Source: Shimia sp. (lineage in GTDB: Bacteria; Pseudomonadota; Alphaproteobacteria; Rhodobacterales; Rhodobacteraceae). From it: a stretch of DNA of 64,000 nt. Positions 16,959-24,751 of the stretch are shown here, in pieces. The position numbers and the translations under genes were made by a program. The DNA is taken from NCBI RefSeq assembly GCF_022448905.1, contig NZ_JAKVCW010000017.1, forward strand, positions 1-64,000, written 5' to 3'. Below the pieces are notes generated by a model, which saw nothing but the letters and a program-made list of their open reading frames with translations, was not told the origin of the DNA and made no database searches. Each line of letters opens with the position of its first letter. Within the stretch, counting starts at the first letter, position 1.

Positions 16959-18482
16959 GTGCCGGATGGCCAGTCTATAGGTGTGCCGATTTTGTCGGCG
17001 GACGGGATCAGCAAGTCATTTGGCTCGGTCCCGGTTCTGTTCAGCGTGAGCATGGATATTCGCGCCGGGGAGGTGCACGCGCTCATCGGAGAGAATGGCG
17101 CGGGAAAGTCGACGTTTATGAAAATCCTTTCCGGGTTCTTGCAGCCCACGTCCGGCCATATCCGGTTGGATGGTGTGGACACCGAGTTGCCCGGCAACGG
17201 TCAATCCGAAGAGCTGGGGATTGTTTTGATCCACCAAGAGCTCAATCTCGCCGAGCAGATGACCGTTGAGGAAAACATTTTCCTTGGGCGGGAAATCATG
17301 AACAGGGGGGTGCTGGATCGGGCCACAATGCGCGCCATGGTGCGCGGCTATCTGGATGACATCGGCCTCGACATTTCGCCCGAAGACCGGATTTCCGATC
17401 TCTCGATTGCGCAAAAGCAGATGGTGGAGATTGTTAAAGCCATCAGCCGTGACGCACGTGTTCTGATCATGGACGAACCAACGGCGGTTTTGACCGAAGC
17501 GGAAACGGAGCTGTTCTTCGCACAGGTGCGCCGCTTGAAAGCGCGCGGCACGGCGATTGTCTTTGTTTCCCATAAGCTGGCCGAAGTCAGCGCGATTTCC
17601 GATCAAGTTACCGTGCTAAGGGACGGGCAGTGGATCGGCACCCATGCGGCGAAAGACGTGACGCCGGACACGATGGCGCAGATGATGGTGGGGCGCGAGT
17701 TGAGCGACCTGTACCCGCCGATGAACGAAGTGGATGTGGATGCAGATCGCGTGCTGGACGTGCGCGATCTGGTGGCGCCCGGCGTACACAACGTCAGCTT
17801 TGACCTGAGGAAAGGGGAAATCCTTGGGTTCTCAGGGCTGATTGGCGCCGGGCGTACAGCGGTTTTTGAGGCCATCTGCGGCCTGACACCGCGCGAGGGC
17901 GGAAGTGTCGCCTTTGATGGCGCGCCTGCAAACTTCACTTCTGTGGCGGCGGCACGCGATGCGGGGATTGTGTATCTGACCAAAGACCGCAAAGAGAAAG
18001 GTCTGCTGCTTGGGCAGAAGATGCTCCCGAACCTTTCGCTTTTTGCTTTGCCGAAGTTTGTCAAAGGCTTGAGCGTGGACCGCAAGGCTGAGGACGCCGC
18101 GCTGGAGCGTGCTATTCGGCGCTTTGATATTCGGGCGCGGGACCCCAATGTGAACGTGGGCGACCTGTCTGGCGGCAACCAGCAAAAGCTTCTGCTCGCC
18201 AAAGTCATGGAGTGTGATCCGCGTATCCTGATCATCGACGAGCCGACGCGCGGCATCGACGTGGGCACCAAACAGCAGATCTATCACTTTATCGCCGCCA
18301 TCGCCGCCGAAGGCGTGTCTGTGGTCGTGGTATCCTCTGAAATGCCGGAGATCATTGGCCTGTGTCACCGCGTGGTGGTGATGCGCGAAGGCGAAATCAC
18401 TGGGGTCGTGACCGGCGACCGCATCAACGAAACAGAAATCGTGCGCTACGCCGCAGGACTTAAGCGGGAGCAACAGCAATGA
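16959..18482 (+). CDS. Sugar ABC transporter ATP-binding protein (RbsA/XylG type, two domains)
   Basis: 507 residues with two fused nucleotide-binding domains. The first has Walker A GENGAGKST near residue 45 and Walker B RVLIMDEPTAVLT. The second has a degenerate Walker A (GLIGAGRTAVFEA) but a good LSGGNQQK signature and IDEPTRGIDVGTK, as usual in RbsA-type proteins. GTG start with AGGGAGGAG just upstream. First gene of an operon with permease, binding protein, TIM-barrel enzyme and Gfo/Idh dehydrogenase. Confidence 0.92.
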   Translation: MPDGQSIGVPILSADGISKSFGSVPVLFSVSMDIRAGEVHALIGENGAGKSTFMKILSGFLQPTSGHIRLDGVDTELPGNGQSEELGIVLIHQELNLAEQMTVEENIFLGREIMNRGVLDRATMRAMVRGYLDDIGLDISPEDRISDLSIAQKQMVEIVKAISRDARVLIMDEPTAVLTEAETELFFAQVRRLKARGTAIVFVSHKLAEVSAISDQVTVLRDGQWIGTHAAKDVTPDTMAQMMVGRELSDLYPPMNEVDVDADRVLDVRDLVAPGVHNVSFDLRKGEILGFSGLIGAGRTAVFEAICGLTPREGGSVAFDGAPANFTSVAAARDAGIVYLTKDRKEKGLLLGQKMLPNLSLFALPKFVKGLSVDRKAEDAALERAIRRFDIRARDPNVNVGDLSGGNQQKLLLAKVMECDPRILIIDEPTRGIDVGTKQQIYHFIAAIAAEGVSVVVVSSEMPEIIGLCHRVVVMREGEITGVVTGDRINETEIVRYAAGLKREQQQ

Positions 18483-19495
18483 CCGAGACAACCATGAGTA
18501 CAGCCAAACCTTCGATGCTGCGCGGCTTTGACCTCAAGACGGCAGGACCCGCGATTGCGCTCCTGATCCTCTGTGTGATCGGCTTTCTGCTCAACCCGGC
18601 CTTCCTGAGTGAAGGCAATATCACCAACCTGCTGACCCGTTCGGCCTTCATTGGCATCATTGCGGTGGGCGCGACTTTTGTGATCACCGCTGGCGGCATT
18701 GACCTGTCGGTTGGGTCCATGGCCGCAGTGATCGCGGGCGTGATGATCATTGTGATGAACAGCGCGGTGGACACGTTTGGCACCGGCGTCACAACTGTTC
18801 TGATTGGCTGTGGATGTTCGGTGATCCTTGGGCTTGGGGCGGGTCTTGTGAACGGGCTTTTGACCACCAAAGGCAAGATCGAAGCCTTCATCGTGACGCT
18901 TGGCACCATGGGTATTTACCGCTCGCTGGTGACCTATTTCGCTGACGGCGGAACCCTGTCGCTCAACTATGACATTCGCGGCGTGTATCGCCCGGTCTAC
19001 TACGACAGTTTCTTTGGTCTGCCGATCCCGGTGTGGGTGTTTATCGTTGTCTCCATTGCAGGTTGGTTCCTGATGAACCGCACCGCTTTCGGGCGCTACT
19101 GCACCGCGATTGGCTCCAACGAGAGCGTGGCAAAATACTCCGCCATCAAGGTGGATCGGGTGAAAACACTGACCTATGTGATCCAGGGTCTCTGCGTGTC
19201 GCTCGCTACCATCATTTACGTGCCGCGTCTCGGCTCCGCGTCGTCTTCAACCGGCGTTTTGTGGGAACTGGAAGCCATCGCTGCGGTGATCATTGGGGGT
19301 ACGGTGCTCAAGGGCGGCTATGGCCGGATTGGCGGCACTATTTTGGGCGCGCTGATCCTGACCACCATCGGCAATATTCTGAACTTCACGGACATGATCT
19401 CCAACTATCTGAACGGGACCATGCAGGGCCTCATCATCATCGTGGCCGTCTGGCTGCAACGCGGAGATTGGGGCCGCAACACGTCGGCAGACTAG
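18479..19495 (+). CDS. Sugar ABC transporter permease (RbsC type)
   Basis: 338 residues, BPD_transp_2 family, about ten hydrophobic helices starting near residue 20. Signature segment TAGGIDLSVGSMAAVIAG near residue 75 and GGTVLKGGYGRIGGTILGALIL near residue 275. Its start overlaps the end of the ATPase gene by 4 bp (ATGA), indicating coupled translation. Partner of the ATPase at 16959 and the binding protein at 19616. Confidence 0.9.
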   Translation: MTETTMSTAKPSMLRGFDLKTAGPAIALLILCVIGFLLNPAFLSEGNITNLLTRSAFIGIIAVGATFVITAGGIDLSVGSMAAVIAGVMIIVMNSAVDTFGTGVTTVLIGCGCSVILGLGAGLVNGLLTTKGKIEAFIVTLGTMGIYRSLVTYFADGGTLSLNYDIRGVYRPVYYDSFFGLPIPVWVFIVVSIAGWFLMNRTAFGRYCTAIGSNESVAKYSAIKVDRVKTLTYVIQGLCVSLATIIYVPRLGSASSSTGVLWELEAIAAVIIGGTVLKGGYGRIGGTILGALILTTIGNILNFTDMISNYLNGTMQGLIIIVAVWLQRGDWGRNTSAD

Positions 19496-19615
19496 GCGCT
19501 GACACACCACACGAAGAATTTCTCGCAGAGCTTTGTGCGAAAGAACCGGGCGTCACCGGAGAGGAGAGGTGCGTCCAAATCACAGGGAAGTCAAAGGACT
19601 TTTAGGGAGGAAAAC

Positions 19616-20569
19616 ATGAAGACCTTTACCAAAATTGGCGCATTGGCCACGGCGGCCACAATCGCCCTTACCGGCTGGGCAAGTGCTGAGACCATCAAGA
19701 TCGGTGTGAGCTACCCAACCCCAACCCATGCATGGGCCGCTGGTATGAACTGGCACGCGGAAAAGGCCGAAGAGCGGCTGGAAGCGCTCTATCCGGATGT
19801 GGACTTGATCCTGGTGAACTCGCCAGATCCATCCGCGCAGGCCAGCGCGTTGGAAGACCTCGTGTCCGTGCACCAAATCGACGCGCTTGTGGTGCTGCCG
19901 TTTGAATCCGAGCCACTCACCGATCCGGTTCTGAACGTCAAGAAGTCCGGCGCGCTGATCACCGTTGTGGACCGTGGCCTGAGCCAGCCGGGCATTGAGG
20001 ACATCTATGTGGCGGGCAACAACCCGGAACTGGGTCGCGTGTCAGCTGAGTACATGAAAACCCGCCTGAAGGATGGCGATAACATTGTGGTTCTGCGCGG
20101 TATTCCGACGCTGATCGACAACGAGCGCTTTGACGCCTTCATGGCCGAAATCGAAGGCTCCGGCATCAACGTTCTGGATCACAAGCACGCCAACTGGAAC
20201 CGTGACGACGGTTTTGAAGTGATGCAGGACTTCCTGTCTCGCTTCCCGGATATTGACGCGGTTTGGGCGCAGGATGATGACATCGCAATTGGTGTTGTTG
20301 CCGCGCTGAAACAGGCCGGCCGTGATGGCGATGGCATGTTTGTTGTTGGCGGTGCCGGCATGAAAGAGACCATCAAAGGCATCATGGATGGCAACGAGCT
20401 GGTGCCAGTCGACGTGCTCTATCCGCCAGCGATGATTGCCACCGCGATGGATGTGACCGTGTCTGCGTTCAAATCCAATGGCCCTGTGGCTGGGCGCTAC
20501 ATCCTGGGTGCGACGCTGATCACACCTGAGAACGCGGCGAGCTTCTACTTCCCGGATTCGCCGTTCTAA
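19616..20569 (+). CDS. Sugar ABC transporter, periplasmic substrate-binding protein
   Basis: 317 residues from the ATG at 19616, which follows AGGGAGG; the open frame extends to 19535 without a ribosome site. A signal peptide spans about the first 23 residues (cleavage near ASA-E). Peripla_BP_4 fold; the segment GVSYPTPTHAWAAGMNWHAE carries the aromatic residues expected to stack on a sugar, and WAQDDDIAIGV is a typical second-lobe motif. Ligand unknown; the adjacent isomerase and dehydrogenase suggest a cyclitol, rare sugar or glycoside. Confidence 0.87.
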   Translation: MKTFTKIGALATAATIALTGWASAETIKIGVSYPTPTHAWAAGMNWHAEKAEERLEALYPDVDLILVNSPDPSAQASALEDLVSVHQIDALVVLPFESEPLTDPVLNVKKSGALITVVDRGLSQPGIEDIYVAGNNPELGRVSAEYMKTRLKDGDNIVVLRGIPTLIDNERFDAFMAEIEGSGINVLDHKHANWNRDDGFEVMQDFLSRFPDIDAVWAQDDDIAIGVVAALKQAGRDGDGMFVVGGAGMKETIKGIMDGNELVPVDVLYPPAMIATAMDVTVSAFKSNGPVAGRYILGATLITPENAASFYFPDSPF

Positions 20570-20589
20570 AGCGCCATTCGGGTACCCGA

Positions 20590-20620
20590 GAAGAGGCCCT
20601 TTCTCCCAAGGGGCCTCTTC
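20590..20620 (+). other. Intercistronic hairpin after the second binding-protein gene
   Basis: GAAGAGGCCC and GGGCCTCTTC form a perfect 10-bp stem with an 11-nt loop, in the 70-bp gap before the TIM-barrel gene, with only two T residues after it. It may be a partial terminator or an mRNA stabiliser. Confidence 0.65.
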
Positions 20621-20639
20621 TTCAAACAGGAGAAAAATC

Positions 20640-21695
20640 ATGCAGACAATCAAAGGTCCCGCATTGTTTCTGGCGCAGCTCGCCGGCGACGAGGCCCCCT
20701 TCAATTCCTGGGACAGCATCACCAAATGGGCCGCTGATTGTGGTTATAAGGGCGTGCAGGTGCCGAGCTGGGACGGGCGTCTATTTGATCTCGCCCGTGC
20801 GGCCAGCTCGCAGAGTTATTGCGAAGAACTGGTCGGCGTGGCGCGCGAGAACGGCGTTGAAATCACAGAGCTTTCCACCCACTTGCAAGGACAATTGGTG
20901 GCGGTGCATCCCGCCTACGATGAAGCGTTTGATGGCTTTGCTGCGCCGGAAGTGCGCGGCAATCCAAAGGCGCGGCAAGCTTGGGCTGTGGAACAGATGA
21001 AGCTGGCGGTTACGGCGAGCTATAACCTTGGCATCACATCTCACGTGACCTTTTCCGGCGCGTTGGCGTGGCCCTACATCTATCCCTGGCCACAACGCCC
21101 GCCGGGGCTGATCGACACGGCTTTTGACGAGTTGGCCAAACGCTGGCGGCCCATTCTGGATCATGCGGATCAGATGGGTGTCGACATTTGTTACGAAATC
21201 CATCCGGGCGAAGACCTGCATGACGGGGTGACATTTGAGATGTTCCTTGACCGCGTCGACAACCATGCGCGTTGCAACATGCTCTATGACCCGAGCCACT
21301 TTGTGCTGCAGTGTCTGGATTACGTCGGTCACATCGATGACTACGCTGACCGGATCAAGATGTTTCACGTCAAAGATGCCGAGTTCAATCCAACCACCAA
21401 ACAGGGCGTCTATGGCGGCTATCAAAGCTGGGTTGATCGCGCAGGGCGGTTCCGTAGCCTTGGTGATGGTCAAGTCGATTTTGGCAAGGTCTTCAGCAAG
21501 ATGGCGGCCAAAAACTTTGATGGTTGGGCCGTGGTGGAATGGGAATGCTGCCTGAAGCATCCGGAAGACGGCGCCCGCGAAGGCGCGGCCTTTGTGCGCG
21601 ATCATATCATTCGCGTGACCGAAACTGCCTTTGACGACTTTGCCGATGGTGGCACCGATGAAGAGGCCAACAAACGCATGCTGGGGATTTCATGA
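20640..21695 (+). CDS. Sugar phosphate isomerase/epimerase-like TIM-barrel enzyme
   Basis: 351 residues, xylose-isomerase-like AP-endonuclease-2 fold. Metal-site carboxylates and histidines appear in VDICYEIHPGEDLHDG, MLYDPSHF, MFHVKDAEF and the terminal VVEWEC. It is longer than IolE and does not carry the IolE N-terminus. CAGGAG precedes the ATG. It overlaps the following Gfo/Idh gene, so the two enzymes probably act in sequence, for example dehydrogenation followed by epimerisation, hydration or beta-elimination of a 3-keto sugar; that pairing is known for oxidative glycoside pathways but is only inferred here. Confidence 0.83.
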   Translation: MQTIKGPALFLAQLAGDEAPFNSWDSITKWAADCGYKGVQVPSWDGRLFDLARAASSQSYCEELVGVARENGVEITELSTHLQGQLVAVHPAYDEAFDGFAAPEVRGNPKARQAWAVEQMKLAVTASYNLGITSHVTFSGALAWPYIYPWPQRPPGLIDTAFDELAKRWRPILDHADQMGVDICYEIHPGEDLHDGVTFEMFLDRVDNHARCNMLYDPSHFVLQCLDYVGHIDDYADRIKMFHVKDAEFNPTTKQGVYGGYQSWVDRAGRFRSLGDGQVDFGKVFSKMAAKNFDGWAVVEWECCLKHPEDGAREGAAFVRDHIIRVTETAFDDFADGGTDEEANKRMLGIS

Positions 21696-22846
21696 TGAGT
21701 GAGTTTGAGAGACCAATCCGGTTAGGCATGGTCGGCGGCGGCAATGATGCCTTTATTGGCGCGGTGCACAGGATCGCAGCGCGCATTGATGGGCAATTTG
21801 ACCTGGTTGCGGGTGCGTTATCGTCTACGCCGGAAAAGGCGCAAGCCTCCGGGCAGGCGCTGGGCTTGTCGCCGGACCGGACCTATGACGATTTCAAAGC
21901 TATGGCGATCCGCGAGGCGCGGTTGAAGGATGGCATCGAAGCCGTGGCAATTGTCACACCAAACCATGTGCACATGGCTGCGGCGCGGGAGTTTCTAAAA
22001 CGCGGTATCCATGTGATCTGCGATAAGCCGCTGACCTCGACTTTGGCGGATGCGCGCAAGATGGCGCAAGCGGTGGAGAAATCGGACGCGCTGTTTGTTT
22101 TGACCCACAACTACACAGGTTACCCGCTGATCCGGCAGGCGCGGGATATGATCGCCAACGGCGATCTGGGGGACATCCGTGTGGTGCAGGTGGAGTACCC
22201 GCAGGACTGGCTGACCGAGCCGCAGCCGGAGGGCAACAAACAGGCCAGTTGGCGCACGGACCCTGCGCGCTCCGGCGCTGGCGGGTCCACAGGGGACATT
22301 GGCACCCATGCCTTTAACCTTGCCTGCTTTGTAACCGGCCTGACGCCGGAAAGTCTCTGCGCTGACCTTCAGAGCTTTGTCGATGGGCGGCAGGTGGATG
22401 ACAACGCCCATGTGATGCTGCGCTTTGCCGAAGGCGCGCGGGGGATGTTGTGGTGTTCGCAAGTTGCTCCGGGCAATGAAAATGCACTGCGATTGCGAGT
22501 TTATGGCTCAAAAGGTGGCATCGAGTGGGAGCAAGAAACACCCAATGTGATGCGCTATACGCCTTTTGGTGAACCGACACGTCTCCTGACACGGGCTGGT
22601 GCCGGCGCAGCTGGACAGCCGGATTATCTCACCCGCACGCCCAGCGGACATCCCGAAGGGTATTTGGAAGGCTTTGCCAATATCTACCTCGAAACAGCGG
22701 CTTGCATTCGGCTAATGCAGGCGGGACAGCAGGGGAGCCCTCTCACTGTTTTGCCGGGGCTAGAGGAAGGCTTGCAAGGGATGGCGTTCATTGATGCTTG
22801 CGTACGCAGCTCGGGGCGGAACTCTGCGTGGGTTTCTCTAGTCTAG
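21692..22846 (+). CDS. Gfo/Idh/MocA-family dehydrogenase paired with the TIM-barrel enzyme
   Basis: 384 residues. Rossmann segment GMVGGGNDAFIGAVHRIA, family lysine in CDKPLTSTLADARK (DKP in place of the more common EKP) and catalytic-region GGSTGDIGTHAFNLACF are visible. It is co-translational with the TIM-barrel gene (4-bp ATGA overlap) and closes the ABC operon. It most resembles the dehydrogenase at 10364 in overall pattern. Likely oxidises the imported sugar or a glycoside at C3 or a cyclitol hydroxyl; substrate not identifiable. Confidence 0.84.
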   Translation: MMSEFERPIRLGMVGGGNDAFIGAVHRIAARIDGQFDLVAGALSSTPEKAQASGQALGLSPDRTYDDFKAMAIREARLKDGIEAVAIVTPNHVHMAAAREFLKRGIHVICDKPLTSTLADARKMAQAVEKSDALFVLTHNYTGYPLIRQARDMIANGDLGDIRVVQVEYPQDWLTEPQPEGNKQASWRTDPARSGAGGSTGDIGTHAFNLACFVTGLTPESLCADLQSFVDGRQVDDNAHVMLRFAEGARGMLWCSQVAPGNENALRLRVYGSKGGIEWEQETPNVMRYTPFGEPTRLLTRAGAGAAGQPDYLTRTPSGHPEGYLEGFANIYLETAACIRLMQAGQQGSPLTVLPGLEEGLQGMAFIDACVRSSGRNSAWVSLV

Positions 22847-23408
22847 GAATGTTTGTTTGTTGGCGGGCGTCGCGGACAGTTTGAGCGCGGCGCAAAATAA
22901 GACTCTGGCGCCAGCTATGTCAGTTTCGTGGTGCTTGAAATGTGATGGTTTTGGCACTGTTGTGGCAGCTTCAAAAGTCGGTCTGTGGCCAATTGATACC
23001 TGTGTTTGACGCGTCAATTGCTTACCCCCAAAGAGGTCCGCTTGAGTGTGGAGGAATCTGGCAGGCCTTTTTTTAAATGCTCAATCGTCCGGCAAAATGC
23101 TGTCGCAATACCAGCTGCAGGCGTCACATTTTTATGCGCGTGTCAGAAAAAGAGCTCAAAAATTATGCACCTAGCGCGGGGGGAGGGCGTTTTGCCTCGG
23201 CGAGTTTGCCAACCAAGCAGCAATAAAGAAACGCTCTAGCCACCATCCGTCGACGCTGTGTCGTGAAATCGGAGGGTGTGTGACGACCGACGAATTGGAC
23301 CTCGACACGGCCGCCACACGGTTTGCAACACGAAGTTGCGGGGATCAGGTAATGGCAGCGGGCACATGAGTGCAAGCGCTTCCGTGGCCGCCCCGCCAGG
23401 AGAAAAGA
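22847..23408. other. 562-bp gap upstream of urtA
   Basis: No convincing gene. A 77-codon open frame at 23006-23239 has no good start or recognisable content. The stretch holds a candidate sigma-54 promoter at 22951 and the presumed urt control region. No terminator hairpin was found after the preceding dehydrogenase gene. Confidence 0.5.
22951..22967 (+). promoter_or_regulatory. Candidate sigma-54 promoter for urea transport genes
   Basis: TTGGCAC-N5-TGGCA matches the -24/-12 consensus with correct GG-to-GC spacing of 10 bp and one mismatch in the -12 element. It would fit nitrogen (NtrC) control of urea uptake but lies about 440 bp before urtA, and no clear NtrC site was found. Confidence 0.3.
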
Positions 23409-24689
23409 ATGACCTTTCTGAAATCCACGCTCGCCGGATCTCTGGTTTTTGCGTCTCTCGCCGGCGCTGTCATGGCCGACGAAGACACCATCAAAGTGGG
23501 TGTTTTGCACTCGCTGTCCGGTACCATGGCAATTTCTGAAACCACGCTGAAAGACACCATGCTGATGCTGATTGACCAACAGAACGCCAAAGGCGGTCTG
23601 CTTGGCAAGCAGCTGGAAGCGGTTGTCGTGGACCCGGCGTCCGACTGGCCTCTGTTTGCCGAAAAAGCCCGTGAGCTGCTGACCGTGCACGAGGTCGACG
23701 TTATCTTCGGCAACTGGACATCGGTGTCCCGTAAATCGGTGCTGCCAGTGATCGAAGAGCTGAACGGTCTGCTGTTCTACCCGGTTCAGTACGAAGGCGA
23801 AGAAAGCTCCAAAAACGTGTTCTACACCGGTGCGGCGCCAAACCAGCAGGCGATCCCGGCAACCGACTACTTCCTGGACGAATTGGGCGTTGAGAAATTC
23901 GCCTTGCTCGGCACCGACTATGTGTACCCACGTACCACCAACAATATTCTCGAGTCTTACCTGAAGGGCAAAGGCATCGCGGATGACGATATCTTTGTGA
24001 ACTACACCCCATTTGGCCACTCTGACTGGTCCAAGATCGTGGCGGACGTTGTTGCACTGGGCGCAGACGGCAAAAAAGTTGGCGTGATCTCCACCATCAA
24101 CGGTGACGCAAACATCGGCTTCTACAAAGAGCTGGCCGCGGCGGGCATTTCTGCGGATGACATTCCTGTGGTGGCCTTCTCCGTGGGTGAAGAAGAACTG
24201 GCCGGTCTGGACACGTCCAATCTCGTGGGTCACCTGGCCGCATGGAACTACTTTCAGTCTGCCGATGCCGACGTGAACGCAGAGTTTGTGGAAACCTGGA
24301 AGGCGACCATGGGCGAAGAGCGTGTGACCAACGACCCGATGGAAGCGCACTACATCGGCTTCAACATGTGGCTGAACGCAGCGACAGAGGCAGGCTCCAC
24401 TGACGTGGACGCGGTGCGTTCCAAAATGTACGGCCAGGAATTCCCGAACCTGACCGGTGGTACCGCCGTGATGCTGCCAAACCACCATCTGGCGAAGCCG
24501 GTTCTGATTGGCGAAATTCAGGAAGACGGTCAGTTTGACATCATTTCCCAGACTTCCGAAGTGCCGGGCGATGCTTGGACAGACTTCCTGCCAGAATCCG
24601 CTGTGCTGATGTCGGATTGGAAAGAGCTGGACTGCGGTATGTACAACACCGAGACCAAAACCTGCGTTCAGACGCTGTCCAACTACTAA
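23409..24689 (+). CDS. urtA: Urea ABC transporter, substrate-binding protein
   Basis: 426 residues from the ATG at 23409, preceded by AGGAG. Signal peptide of about 22 residues (cleavage near VMA-D). It matches UrtA in the early segment VGVLHSLSGTMAISE, the FGNWTSVSRKSVLPV segment and GLLFYPVQYEGEESSKN. It delivers urea to the UrtBC channel. The five urt genes follow in the standard order A-B-C-D-E. No urease genes are in the window. Confidence 0.95.
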   Translation: MTFLKSTLAGSLVFASLAGAVMADEDTIKVGVLHSLSGTMAISETTLKDTMLMLIDQQNAKGGLLGKQLEAVVVDPASDWPLFAEKARELLTVHEVDVIFGNWTSVSRKSVLPVIEELNGLLFYPVQYEGEESSKNVFYTGAAPNQQAIPATDYFLDELGVEKFALLGTDYVYPRTTNNILESYLKGKGIADDDIFVNYTPFGHSDWSKIVADVVALGADGKKVGVISTINGDANIGFYKELAAAGISADDIPVVAFSVGEEELAGLDTSNLVGHLAAWNYFQSADADVNAEFVETWKATMGEERVTNDPMEAHYIGFNMWLNAATEAGSTDVDAVRSKMYGQEFPNLTGGTAVMLPNHHLAKPVLIGEIQEDGQFDIISQTSEVPGDAWTDFLPESAVLMSDWKELDCGMYNTETKTCVQTLSNY

Positions 24690-24702
24690 GTTGAGACCTA
24701 CT

Positions 24703-24726
24703 GGGGCCGCCTCACGTGGCGGCCCC
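24703..24726 (+). other. Intercistronic hairpin between urtA and urtB
   Basis: GGGGCCGCC and GGCGGCCCC form a perfect 9-bp stem with a 6-nt loop, without a T tract. It is the third binding-protein gene in this window followed by such a structure. Confidence 0.65.
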
Positions 24727-24751
24727 TCACTAAATTCGCGGACCTCCTCAC

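Noticed and set aside
23006-23239. 77-codon open frame upstream of urtA
   Set aside because: No ribosome site, no recognisable protein content and it lies in a presumed regulatory leader.
23323-23339. TTGCAAC/GTTGC inverted repeat upstream of urtA resembling the inositol operator
   Set aside because: The half-sites are 5 bp apart instead of adjoining and the match is partial, so it is not the same site.
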